Positions 34,902 to 43,332 of a stretch of 64,000 nucleotides of DNA are shown piece by piece. The position numbers were made by a program, and so were the translations under genes. The stretch comes from Clostridiaceae bacterium (GTDB lineage Bacteria; Bacillota; Clostridia; Lachnospirales; Lachnospiraceae): contig QXXC01000006.1 of NCBI GenBank assembly GCA_009911305.1, forward strand, positions 62,001 through 126,000, read 5' to 3'. The notes beneath the pieces were generated by a model that did no database searches, was not told where the DNA came from, and saw only the letters and a list, made by a program, of their open reading frames with translations. Positions within the stretch are counted from its first letter, which is position 1. The number at the start of each line of letters is the position of its first letter.

Positions 34902-34928
34902 CTCGTCCTCCTCAACCATACAGAAAGG

Positions 34929-34959
34929 TAAAAAGAAAAGTCCGTAGCAATACGGACTT
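34929..34959 (-). terminator. Terminator hairpin of the SAM-I riboswitch
   Basis: Minus-strand AAGTCCGTA-TTGC-TACGGACTT followed by TTCTTTTT, between the aptamer and metK. When SAM is bound this stem should form and stop transcription. Confidence 0.8.
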
Positions 34960-34977
34960 GATGATTCGCTATCAAAT

Positions 34978-35148
34978 CCTCTTATTGCTCGATTTACGGT
35001 CCGGACGGCTCTCCTGCCGTTCTGACTGTTCCTCGCTCAGGCTGGCACCTTCCGCTCCTCACCGCCGGGACATCCTTCTGTCCCCCGGCTTAAACGGGGT
35101 TGCCGTGACTTCACAGATCCTTTGCATCTCCATCACTCTGAATAAGGG
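34978..35148 (-). promoter_or_regulatory. SAM-I (S-box) riboswitch aptamer
   Basis: Minus-strand leader with the S-box landmarks in order: P1 strand CTTATTCAGAG, then GATGGAGATGCAAAGG, GAAGTCACGGCAACCCC, AAGGTGCCAGCCTGAGCGAG and the closing P1 strand AATAAG. The P3 arm is extended (GCCGGGGGACAGAAGG region). Gene context (metK) and the adjacent terminator agree with SAM-controlled transcription attenuation. Confidence 0.9.
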
Positions 35149-35188
35149 ATAATACGCACTTTTCAATTTTAAAATATGTTGCTCTTTT

Positions 35189-35217
35189 AAGATAGCATAT
35201 CGCGGCAGAGATGTCAA
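35189..35217 (-). promoter_or_regulatory. Sigma-A promoter of metK
   Basis: Minus-strand TTGACA (35212-35217), 17-base spacer, TATCTT (35189-35194). The -35 box overlaps the 3' end of the LysR remnant by four bases. Confidence 0.75.
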
Positions 35218-35822
35218 GGCGTGGCGGAAAAATTTCTTTGGGGTGAAAACGCCACCCTCTCCATATGAATCCGCTCCAGCCCCGTAAAATATTCAAAAAG
35301 CTGCTCCAGGAAATATTTCGCATAATGCGGCAGATACCGATCCTTCATGCGTATCAGAGACAATCTCTGCGTCAACGGCCCGTCTTTATAATACAGCGGA
35401 AAAATATTGATATCCGGCGGAATCTCGTCCTTTTGACTGGCCAGGCTCATCTGGGAAACGAAGCAGGCGGCCAGGCGCTGAAAGCAGATTGTGGTTCCAA
35501 TCTGGGTGTAGGTGCTTGTAATATAGGCCCTGGGTACGACATTGGCCGCGTCAAAGCACTGGCCGATCTGGCGGCCCATGTGGTTGTCAAAGATACAGAA
35601 GGGCAGGATCGAGAAATCCTCGACATACGCGCCCTGTATGGCCCTTTCCTTAAGCGCCTCCGCTTGTTCCCCATAACAGGCATAAAGCAGTGAATCAGCG
35701 ACGCAGAGATAAACCTGGTCGTCCATAAGCTGCTGCGTAATCAGCCTGGGCTCGGCGGGGCAGACATACACAGAGCTTGGTATCCCCGAAAATCTTTCGA
35801 TCGGCATGGTTCTGGCCACATT
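35214..35822 (-). pseudogene. LysR-type regulator, effector-binding domain only
   Basis: About 200 residues from MPIERFSGIPSSVYV to the C-terminus resemble the ligand-binding half of a LysR-type regulator (LPFCIFDNHMGRQIGQCF, STYTQIGTTICFQRLAACF, FPLYYKDGPLTQRLSLI). The helix-turn-helix half is missing, and the upstream DNA abruptly becomes a hydroxyacid dehydrogenase on the other strand. Without a DNA-binding domain it cannot act as a regulator. Confidence 0.65.
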
Positions 35823-36135
35823 CGGCCTGATGAAAGAAACAGCGTTCCTCATCAACACAGCCCGCGGCTCTGTGATAGACGAACCGGCCCTGATCCGGGC
35901 TCTGCAGGCAAATCAAATCGCCGGAGCCGGCTTAGACGTGCTGGAAAAAGAGCCGTTTGACACGGAGCACCCTCTTCTGCATATGGAAAATGTGCTCGTC
36001 GCCCCCCACATCGGCGGCGCAACGCAGGAAGCCTCTACCCGTTCCTCCGTCGCCTGTGCGAAAGCCATTGACGATTTCTTTTCCGGACGGACTCCGGAAT
36101 TCGTGGTTCCTGAGCTGAGGGATCTGCTTTCATAA
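35818..36135 (+). pseudogene. D-isomer 2-hydroxyacid dehydrogenase, C-terminal fragment
   Basis: From FGLMKETAFLINTARGSV, the frame encodes the end of the NAD-binding domain of a phosphoglycerate-dehydrogenase-type enzyme, including LDVLEKEPFDTEHPLL and APHIGGATQEAS with the conserved His. The N-terminal two thirds are absent and no ribosome-binding site precedes the fragment. It diverges from the LysR remnant, consistent with an original regulator-enzyme pair. Confidence 0.8.
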
Positions 36136-36297
36136 ATATCCGTTATTACAAGTTTTCTAAAACGGCTTGCAGACGGAACGTTTTTCCGACACGCTTAATG
36201 CTGACGGAAACCGAAGATATGGAAATTACTGGAAACCTACCCGTAAAATGGATATTGCTATACCCAAAATTTGAGTACACATCAAACATATACCTGC

Positions 36298-36303
36298 TAT
36301 AAT
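36298..36303 (+). promoter_or_regulatory. Extended -10 promoter of the XRE regulator
   Basis: TGC-TATAAT (the hexamer at 36298-36303) is an extended -10 element. It would give a very short leader and supports the downstream start at 36325. Confidence 0.5.
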
Positions 36304-36324
36304 GAAGCAGAGGTGTACAAATTG

Positions 36325-36669
36325 ATGGAAAGTAATATTCGATTACTCCGCACAGAACGAAAGTTAAAGCAAAGCCAGTTAGGGGATCTGATTGGAATAT
36401 CCCAGCAGGCCGTCAGCCGGCTGGAGAAGGACAGCACAGCCATGACAGCCGATACCCTGGTTCGCCTTGCCGCTTATTTTGGAGTCACCTGTGATTATCT
36501 CCTGGGCGTGTCCGAAAAACGCAGAGGCGATGGTAATCCTTTACAGTACATGAAGGATCCTGACAAATTCTATGAGCTTTATCACGTTTACAGCAAGCTG
36601 AGCGAGCGTGATCAGAAGCTTTTGTTTCATATGGGAAAAATAATGGAACACACAACAGAAGTCCAGTAA
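36325..36669 (+). CDS. XRE-family transcriptional regulator
   Basis: A 114-residue protein with an N-terminal helix-turn-helix (LKQSQLGDLIGISQQAVSRLE, about 15-35) and a DYLLGVSEKR linker typical of SOS-repressor-like XRE proteins, followed by a short helical tail (YELYHVYSKLSERDQKLLFHM). It is a single gene with its own promoter and terminator. Target unknown. Confidence 0.8.
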   Translation: MESNIRLLRTERKLKQSQLGDLIGISQQAVSRLEKDSTAMTADTLVRLAAYFGVTCDYLLGVSEKRRGDGNPLQYMKDPDKFYELYHVYSKLSERDQKLLFHMGKIMEHTTEVQ

Positions 36670-36717
36670 AAAAAAGCGCATTATTTCCGCACAGGGAGAT
36701 AATGCGCTTTTCTTTTT
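36669..36717 (+). terminator. Rho-independent terminator after the XRE gene
   Basis: AAAAAGCGCATTAT and ATAATGCGCTTTT form a long stem followed by TCTTTTT. Confidence 0.8.
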
Positions 36718-36745
36718 CCTCCTGTTAAATATTTGTAAACTGTGG

Positions 36746-36751
36746 TATACT
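36746..36751 (+). promoter_or_regulatory. Extended -10 promoter of the DUF2156-acetyltransferase gene
   Basis: TGG-TATACT (the hexamer at 36746-36751) lies about 40 bases before the start codon; no good -35 box is visible, as is common for extended -10 promoters. Confidence 0.45.
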
Positions 36752-36792
36752 ATGAAAACAAATTGATTGTCTATATCAACCAAGGAGGAACC

Positions 36793-38817
36793 ATGGAGTT
36801 ACAGTTTAAAAGGATAGAGATTGGCAACATCAGTGAGCTTATGCCGTTTTATGCGCTCCGCCATAACAATACGTGCGACAGCGTATTCCTGGAAAGCTTT
36901 ATATGGAAGGAATACTACCACGTCCGCTACGCCGTCTGGGAAAACCGGGCGCTTTTGTGGCTGATGGAAAATAACGGCAAGTGCTTTTCTGCGATGCCGC
37001 TCTGCCGCGAAGAGGATCTGCCGGACGCGTTTCACGCCATTGAACGGTATTTTAACGAGGAATTAGGCTTTCCTCTGGTAATTAACCTGGCGGATGAGTA
37101 CGCGGTAAAATACTTGAATCTGCCAAAGGACAAGTATCTGGTAGAGGAGCAGGTGGATTCCAAGGATTATCTTTACACCGGCGAGGCGATGCGCACACTG
37201 GCCGGGAAGAAGCTGCACAAAAAGAAAAACCGGGTGAATGCATTCAAACGGGAGTACGAAGGGCGTTATGAGTACCGCCGCCTGTGCTGCTCGGACAGCC
37301 AGGATGTGTGGGAATTTCTTGATAAATGGCGGGAGCAGAAGGGCGAGGATGTGGAAGAGCACTTAGACTATGAGGTGCGGGGCATTCACGATATTCTGAA
37401 AAACTGCTCGGATCTGTACATCCGCATGGGCGGAGTCTATATTGACGGGAAAATGGAAGCATTTTCGATCGGAAGCTTTAATCCCATTGAAAATATGGCT
37501 GTGATTCATATTGAAAAGGCCAACCCGGAGATCAACGGCCTGTATCAGTTTATTAACCAGACCTTCCTGCTTGAGGAGTTTCCGGATGTGGACTGGGTCA
37601 ACCGCGAGGACGATATGGGCATTGAGGGACTGCGCCAGGCAAAGATGTCCTATATGCCCGCTGATTATGCGAGGAAATATCTCGTCGAGCAGCTTTTGGA
37701 CGGCAGTAAGGGCTATCACTGGGCGCAGCAGATTGGCAATACGCAGTCCGGAAGTTATACAGGCTATCTCGCAGACGATGAAAAAAACGAGACCATCCCG
37801 CTGTGGCGGGGCTGCTTTGAGGAAGACTCGGAGCGCTTTATTGCGTATTATTATAAGGAAAAGACAAAGGACAACCGGATTCTGGTAAAAAAGGACAATG
37901 GCTTTATCCTGTCCATGGTCCACTATAATCCATACCGGATCCGAATGAAGGACAGACAGTGGGAGCTTGACTATCTGGCCGGCGTGGCGACGGATGAGGC
38001 CCACCGCAGGGAAGGCCATTTCCGCGATCTGTTTGTGAGGATGCTCACGGATCAGCAAAAGGCCGGAAAGCCCCTCGCGTACCTGGTCCCGGTAAATCCC
38101 GCGGTATATGAGCCCTTTGGTTTTGTCTTCATCGGAAACGTGCCTGAATTTCATTTAAATGAAGAGGCGCAGCGCCACATTACGCGCTCAGCCTGCCAGG
38201 ATACATCAGAGGACTGCGGGCGGGCGGCCGCCTATATGGAGAAATGGCTGTCGGCGCGCTACGAAATGTATACACAGCGCGACTGCGCCTATGTCAGCCG
38301 TCTGATAAAGGAACTGGAATCCGAGGGCGGGACGCTGTCCTTTTTAGAGGATGAAAACGGGCTGGCCGGCCTTGAGGCCGTGTGGGGACTTGAGAAACAG
38401 GAACAACGTTTTCTTTACGCAGAAGATCCGTATACGGTCAAAACCGGGGAAAAAGCATGGAATATGGGACGGCTGACGAATATTGAGGCATTCCTGGGTT
38501 CCTTTCACTTAAAGGAGGCAGAACGCGTTTCCTTTATAGTGGATGCCGTGGATCAGCTTCTGGAGGAAAATAACGGGACGTTTTTATGGACGCTCGACGA
38601 AACAGGAGCAGATGTGAAAAAATTAACGGGTACAGAGGAGCTGCCAGATGCGGCGCTGCACGCACAGCGTTTTTCAGCCCGGGCAGGCGAGCTGGTGAGC
38701 TGGCTCACCGGATACAGGGATGCGGCGCAGATCTGGCCGGAGCGCTCTCAGGAGCTTACAGAAGCCATGGCGGCCGTGGATATCGTAAACGGCGTATTTC
38801 TGGATGAGATCGTATAA
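36793..38817 (+). CDS. DUF2156 and GNAT acetyltransferase fusion protein
   Basis: A 674-residue cytoplasmic protein with two acyl-transfer-like halves. Residues about 1-300 match the DUF2156 fold of the aminoacyl-lipid synthase C-terminal domain (KKLHKKKNRVNAFKREYEG, SIGSFNPIENMAVIHIEKAN, NREDDMGIEGLRQAK). Residues about 325-670 resemble an Eis-type GNAT acetyltransferase, with the acetyl-CoA loop DEAHRREGHFRDLF and the strand PVNPAVYEPFGFVF. AAGGAGG precedes the ATG. The substrate is unknown; the fused pairing is known in related Firmicutes only from memory. Confidence 0.75.
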   Translation: MELQFKRIEIGNISELMPFYALRHNNTCDSVFLESFIWKEYYHVRYAVWENRALLWLMENNGKCFSAMPLCREEDLPDAFHAIERYFNEELGFPLVINLADEYAVKYLNLPKDKYLVEEQVDSKDYLYTGEAMRTLAGKKLHKKKNRVNAFKREYEGRYEYRRLCCSDSQDVWEFLDKWREQKGEDVEEHLDYEVRGIHDILKNCSDLYIRMGGVYIDGKMEAFSIGSFNPIENMAVIHIEKANPEINGLYQFINQTFLLEEFPDVDWVNREDDMGIEGLRQAKMSYMPADYARKYLVEQLLDGSKGYHWAQQIGNTQSGSYTGYLADDEKNETIPLWRGCFEEDSERFIAYYYKEKTKDNRILVKKDNGFILSMVHYNPYRIRMKDRQWELDYLAGVATDEAHRREGHFRDLFVRMLTDQQKAGKPLAYLVPVNPAVYEPFGFVFIGNVPEFHLNEEAQRHITRSACQDTSEDCGRAAAYMEKWLSARYEMYTQRDCAYVSRLIKELESEGGTLSFLEDENGLAGLEAVWGLEKQEQRFLYAEDPYTVKTGEKAWNMGRLTNIEAFLGSFHLKEAERVSFIVDAVDQLLEENNGTFLWTLDETGADVKKLTGTEELPDAALHAQRFSARAGELVSWLTGYRDAAQIWPERSQELTEAMAAVDIVNGVFLDEIV

Positions 38818-38853
38818 CCATTGTAAAACACAAACGGGAAGGAGTGTATTCAA

Positions 38854-39576
38854 ATGGATGAGATTGCTAAATTAAAGGCATGGGTGGAGGAGAGCAGCTA
38901 TATCGTGTTTTTTGGCGGGGCAGGCGTATCGACAGAGAGCAGCATCCCGGATTTCAGAAGTACGGACGGACTGTATAACCAGAAGTATGATTACCCGCCG
39001 GAAACGATTTTAAGCCACAGCTTTTACTTAAGCCGGACAGAGGAATTTTACCGCTTTTACCGGGACAAGATGCTGTTCCCGGATGCAAAGCCGAACCGCG
39101 CCCATCTCGCGCTTGCCAAGCTTGAGCAGGAGGGGAAGCTGAAGGCTGTGATCACCCAGAACATAGACGGGCTTCATCAGGCGGCGGGAAGCAGGGAAGT
39201 TCTGGAGCTGCACGGCTCTGTGCTGCGCAATTATTGTATGAACTGTGGGAAGTCCTTTGAGCTGGATGACATCATCCATTCTGAGGGAATCCCGAAATGC
39301 GGCTGCGGCGGCATCATCAAGCCGGATGTTGTCTTATATGAAGAGGGCCTGGACGACAGCGTGATCCGGCGATCTGTTGAACATATCAGAAAGGCCGATA
39401 TGCTGATCATCGGCGGAACCTCGCTGACCGTTTACCCGGCGGCCGGGCTTATTGATTATTACCGGGGACATAAGCTGGTCCTGATCAACCGCTCCGTCAC
39501 GCCAAGGGATTCCGACGCGGATCTGGTAATCTGCGACAGCGTCGGCAAGGCGCTGGGCGAGGCGGCAAACCTGTGA
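38854..39576 (+). CDS. NAD-dependent protein deacylase (sirtuin)
   Basis: SIR2-family enzyme that removes acyl groups from lysines using NAD. It has GGAGVSTESSIPDFRS (21-36), TQNIDGLHQAAGS, the catalytic His in LELHGSV, and zinc-binding Cys pairs CMNC and CGC. 240 residues, normal for bacterial sirtuins. It follows the acetyltransferase gene by 36 bases on the same strand, so the two may act on the same protein-acylation balance (inference). Confidence 0.95.
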   Translation: MDEIAKLKAWVEESSYIVFFGGAGVSTESSIPDFRSTDGLYNQKYDYPPETILSHSFYLSRTEEFYRFYRDKMLFPDAKPNRAHLALAKLEQEGKLKAVITQNIDGLHQAAGSREVLELHGSVLRNYCMNCGKSFELDDIIHSEGIPKCGCGGIIKPDVVLYEEGLDDSVIRRSVEHIRKADMLIIGGTSLTVYPAAGLIDYYRGHKLVLINRSVTPRDSDADLVICDSVGKALGEAANL

Positions 39577-39631
39577 CAGAACCTGCAAACAGAGGGATAC
39601 AGGTATTCTTCCAAAAAACAGGGGGTAACGG

Positions 39632-39829
39632 ATGAACGGAGTGATATTCGAGGTTGGAGATATTGTCAGGCTTAAAAAGCCCCATCCGTGCGGGAGCCAT
39701 GAGTGGGAGCTTTTGCGGGTCGGGGCCGATTTCCGCCTGAAATGCGTCGGGTGCGGCCATCAGGTCATGATGGCCAGGCCCATTGTGGAAAAGAATACAA
39801 GAGGGATCAGAAAAGCGGCCGCCAAGTGA
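39632..39829 (+). CDS. DUF951 family protein
   Basis: A 65-residue basic protein with the family pattern GDIVRLKKPHPCGSHEW and KCVGCGHQVMM; the Cys/His spacing suggests a single metal site. GGGGGTAA precedes the ATG. Family members are conserved in Firmicutes but have no settled function. A terminator follows. Confidence 0.9.
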   Translation: MNGVIFEVGDIVRLKKPHPCGSHEWELLRVGADFRLKCVGCGHQVMMARPIVEKNTRGIRKAAAK

Positions 39830-39841
39830 CGGCCGCCTTTT
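39815..39841 (+). terminator. Rho-independent terminator after the DUF951 gene
   Basis: GCGGCCG and CGGCCGC form the stem, followed by CTTTTC. It overlaps the last codons of the gene. Confidence 0.65.
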
Positions 39842-39906
39842 CTGCCCGCCCCGGCGGCAAAACTTCCTTATCCGGGCCTGTGCACAAAAAAACATGCGCT
39901 GCTGCT

Positions 39907-40563
39907 TTATCTTCCTGCGCCGTCATCCAGCACAATTGTAAATGTGCTATAATTATCTCCCATATTCCAATAGGAATATCCGCTCCAGTCATAGTCCGTA
40001 TTCGTTGGCGATTTGTAATCCGCGCATACAATAATGGCATCCTTTACAACATCAAACGCTGGGTTGCCCTCGCTGTCCTTGGGAAAGAGCGCGGTTGAGC
40101 AGGTATACGTTGTCAGAGAATTGGAACGGCAGCCATTATAAATCAGATCCATATCAATTCCCCATGAGCGGCAAAAATTTTCCTTCTGTTCTATATCATA
40201 ATATGACAGAGTCTCATGCCATCGCCCTTCCCCGTCCACATATCCGATTCCAAAGTCGCGGTTTGTCTCCAAAGCTCCCGAAAACATCATATAATGCCGG
40301 TCGCCCACATTGCTGTCATTGATAGAAGGCAAAAAGAACAGCCCGCCCGCATCAATATAGCCCTCCGAATCAAAATGATACCATTTTCCGTCGATTTCCT
40401 TCCACTCATTGACTTTGCAGCTTCCGTCCTGCTCCACATACTTCCACTGCCAGTATTCTCCGCCCTCCTGAAACTGCCACTCCCCGGCAAACGCGCCGAC
40501 TGTCATGGATAAAGATAATGCGGCCGCAGCGCAGATACCTGCAAATCCTTTTCGCATTTTCAT
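39907..40563 (-). CDS. Secreted protein with cell-wall-binding-type repeat
   Basis: A 218-residue exported protein. The signal peptide ends at AFA before GEWQF. Residues about 27-70 contain aromatic glycine repeats (WQFQEGGEYWQWKYV, EWKEIDGKWYHFDSEGYID) of the choline/wall-binding type. The rest is an unfamiliar domain with several Trp, Tyr and Cys residues. It is convergent with the DUF951 gene. Function unknown; a surface-associated role is likely. Confidence 0.75.
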   Translation of the reverse strand: MKMRKGFAGICAAAALSLSMTVGAFAGEWQFQEGGEYWQWKYVEQDGSCKVNEWKEIDGKWYHFDSEGYIDAGGLFFLPSINDSNVGDRHYMMFSGALETNRDFGIGYVDGEGRWHETLSYYDIEQKENFCRSWGIDMDLIYNGCRSNSLTTYTCSTALFPKDSEGNPAFDVVKDAIIVCADYKSPTNTDYDWSGYSYWNMGDNYSTFTIVLDDGAGR

Positions 40564-40895
40564 AGCTCAGATCCTCCTTTTGATTTTATTTATCTGCATT
40601 ATACCCCCCCCGGACAAAATTTGTCAACCCTTTGGAGCGTTCCTTTTCCCTAATCATTATTATTGTAGTAACAGGTAGCCAGCGTCCTAATCAGCGCGTC
40701 AAAAACATCGCAGATTCTCGATAACCTGAAAATGATGGATAATACCAGTTTCAGCAAAGAAGAGAGGAAAACGATTGATTTGATTCTGGCAAATTAGCGC
40801 CGCCAACTAACAGCATACTCATTTTGCCCGGAATCCGGGAAAAACAGGGGGAACGCGCCTTTCATGCGCCCTCCCCCTGCAAAATTTAACCTTTC
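40564..40895. other. Intergenic region with a gene remnant
   Basis: The left part is the promoter region of the secreted-protein gene (run of C near 40600). At 40655-40690 the bases CATTATTATT and GGTAGCCAGC resemble the outer flank of hairpin repeat B. From 40672 to 40797 a plus-strand frame without a start encodes a 41-residue tail (ISASKTSQILDNLKMMD, SKEERKTIDLILAN, then stop) that looks like the C-terminal end of a lost gene. Confidence 0.4.
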
Positions 40896-41720
40896 TCATT
40901 TCTCATAAAGAAACCGCTCCGGCAAATCCAGCCCAAACACCTCTGCCATATCCCTGAAATCCTGCGCCGACGGCACATTCCGCTTTCCGCCCGCTGAAAT
41001 CACCTTCATCAGCATTTCCGCCGCCTTCTCTACCGTATGCGTAAGCCCAAACGCGCTGTCAAAGGTTTCCCCGGCCGTAAAAATCCCATGCTGCGCCCAG
41101 AGCACCACATCGTACTCCTCCATCATGCGGCAGGTGAGCTCCCCGATCTCCCTTGTTCCCGGAACCATCCACGGGATCACCCCCATTCCGGCCGGAAAGG
41201 TCATCGCGCACTCGGGTTCCATTTCCCAGAGCTCTCTGGTAAAAATTTCATCCTTCAGAGGAAGAACAAACGACAGCGCGATGATATTCCCCGGATGGGC
41301 GTGGTAAATCACGCGGCAGGCCCCGCCTGACTTTCTCTTCTTAACCGCCTGGTTCATCAGATGCGCCGCCAGCTCGCTCGTCGGCAGGCCGCCGCCTGTC
41401 AGCCCCCACACAATACGGTAAGCGTCTCCCGCGTCACTGATCTCAATCATCCCAAAAGAATCGCTTGGATAAAGCGTCATATTCCGCATAAATTTCCCGC
41501 TGCCCGTGACCAGAAAGTGATCCCCGGCCAGCTCCCCGGCCTGTACCGAAAGAGGCGTCCATCCCCTCTCCCGCCTCAAATCATCCTCAACTGCCTTTAC
41601 CTCCTCCTTTGCCAGCCGGTACGACAGATTTCCCCCATGGCACTCATGCCACCCCTGCCGCCATCCGTCATCCGCCATGCGGATAAAGCCCCTGGCAAAT
41701 GTTGTATCCAGCACACGCAT
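40896..41720 (-). CDS. rhaD: Rhamnulose-1-phosphate aldolase
   Basis: Class II aldolase family enzyme cleaving L-rhamnulose-1-phosphate to dihydroxyacetone phosphate and L-lactaldehyde. The start ATG follows AGGAGAG and gives the standard N-terminus MRVLDTTFARGFIRMADDGW; 43 more codons are open upstream. Landmarks: GNLSYRL, LVTGSGKFMRN, zinc ligands in YHAHPGN, and WAQHGIF. 274 residues, as in E. coli RhaD. It is last in the sugar operon. Confidence 0.93.
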   Translation of the reverse strand: MRVLDTTFARGFIRMADDGWRQGWHECHGGNLSYRLAKEEVKAVEDDLRRERGWTPLSVQAGELAGDHFLVTGSGKFMRNMTLYPSDSFGMIEISDAGDAYRIVWGLTGGGLPTSELAAHLMNQAVKKRKSGGACRVIYHAHPGNIIALSFVLPLKDEIFTRELWEMEPECAMTFPAGMGVIPWMVPGTREIGELTCRMMEEYDVVLWAQHGIFTAGETFDSAFGLTHTVEKAAEMLMKVISAGGKRNVPSAQDFRDMAEVFGLDLPERFLYEK

Positions 41721-41845
41721 CCCGTCATCTCTCCTCTCCCGCCGCCCATAATCCGGGTTCCCCCTGTGGGCTGCCTGCCTGTGAGCCGCCTCCCCATAGA
41801 CTCTCCCTATGGACTGCCGCTCCCCCATGGACTGCCTCCCGCTCA

Positions 41846-43264
41846 TCACACGCCTCTTCCATCCGGCTCAAACACCCGTGCCCCATTCGACCCTGCCGCG
41901 CATCTCCTCCCCTCATCCAGCGAAGAAAACACGCCCATTGCCGTCATCTGCACAACCGCATTTCCCAAAGCCGCAGCCTCCGCCGGGCCGGCGAAAACAG
42001 GAATCCCGGCCGCCTCTGCCGTCAGCCGGTTCAGATAATCCGCCTTCGATCCCCCGCCGATAATCTGAAGCCTTCTGAACTCCCGCCCCGTCAGCTCCTG
42101 CATCTGCCTGAATATCGCCCCGTAGGACGCCGCCAAACTCCTGTATACCACTCGGGCCAGCTCCCCGGCCGTCTCCGGAACCTGCTCCCCGGCTTTCCTG
42201 CAGTAATCCCTCACCGCCCCGCTCATAGAGGACGGGGCAAGAAATACCTGGCTCTGGCAGTCCACCATCGAATCGATCCGGGCATCTTCCGCCTTCCTGC
42301 AAAGCGCCTCAAAGCTGTCCCCGGGCGCGGCCTCCTTCCGTATATTCTGTATCATCCACAGCCCCATGCTGTTCTTCAAAAGCAGCGGCTTCTCCCCGCC
42401 GCCCGCTTCGTTTGTAAATCCTGAAACCCGGGCCTGCTCCGTAAGAACCGGCGCCTCTGTCTCCATGCCCATCAGCGACCAGGTCCCTGAGCTGATGGCC
42501 GGAAGCTTCCCCGCCCCCTCAGGCGGCAGGCTCAAAAAAGCTGAGGCCGTATCATGGCCGGGAACAAGCGCTACCTCGCAGGAAAACCCGATCCGCTCCG
42601 CAATCTCCTCTTTCAGCCTTCCAAGCGCTCCGCCCGCCCGGCGTATCGGAAGGAAGATCCGCTCCGGATACCCCAGCCTTTTTATCAGCCCCGTATCCCA
42701 CCGGGCTTCGCCCGCCTTTGTAAGCTGAGTCACAGAGGCATTGCTGTATTCCTGGCACAGCTTTCCGGTCAGCAGGTAATTAAAATAGTCCGGAAGCATC
42801 ACCATCGCATCCGCCCGGCAAAGCAGCTCCGGGCAGCTCTGGCTGATCGCCTCAAGCTGGCACAGCGTATTAAACTCCGCCATCTGGATTCCGGTGCGGG
42901 CATACAGCTCCGCTTCCGGCACGCGCTCAAAAATCCCCTGGTATATGCCAGCCGTGCGCGGATCCCGGTGGCTTACAGCCGGCGAAATCCGCGCGCCGGA
43001 CTCATCCAAAAGCACAAAATCCAGTCCCCAGGCGTCTATCCCCATAGAAACCGGAAACAGGCCGAGCTCCGAACAGCGTTTCATACCGATGATAAGCTGT
43101 TCAGTGAGATAATCGAGATCCCAGCACAGAAATCCGCCGCGCCGTACCGGGCTGTTCTCAAAGCGGTATATCTCCTGCAGAACTATGCGCCCGTCCCTGT
43201 GCTCTGCAATGATATGCCGCCCACCCGAAGCGCCGAAATCTACTGCCAGAAAATATGGTTCCAT
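41846..43264 (-). CDS. rhaB: Rhamnulokinase
   Basis: FGGY kinase phosphorylating L-rhamnulose at O1. The 472-residue protein starts MEPYFLAVDFGASGGRHI, with the ATP-binding phosphate motifs DFGASGGR and the C-terminal IIGGGSKADYLNR. RhaB typical segments GIDAWGLDFVLL and PGHDTASAF are present. It is followed 125 bases later by rhaD. No RhaA isomerase or mutarotase gene is present in the window. Confidence 0.92.
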   Translation of the reverse strand: MEPYFLAVDFGASGGRHIIAEHRDGRIVLQEIYRFENSPVRRGGFLCWDLDYLTEQLIIGMKRCSELGLFPVSMGIDAWGLDFVLLDESGARISPAVSHRDPRTAGIYQGIFERVPEAELYARTGIQMAEFNTLCQLEAISQSCPELLCRADAMVMLPDYFNYLLTGKLCQEYSNASVTQLTKAGEARWDTGLIKRLGYPERIFLPIRRAGGALGRLKEEIAERIGFSCEVALVPGHDTASAFLSLPPEGAGKLPAISSGTWSLMGMETEAPVLTEQARVSGFTNEAGGGEKPLLLKNSMGLWMIQNIRKEAAPGDSFEALCRKAEDARIDSMVDCQSQVFLAPSSMSGAVRDYCRKAGEQVPETAGELARVVYRSLAASYGAIFRQMQELTGREFRRLQIIGGGSKADYLNRLTAEAAGIPVFAGPAEAAALGNAVVQMTAMGVFSSLDEGRRCAAGSNGARVFEPDGRGV

Positions 43265-43332
43265 ACAATCCCCCCTTTGTCCAATTCGCCGAATCCGTGC
43301 ATGCCGTGGCTGACTTTAGAAAGCCGCCCCGC

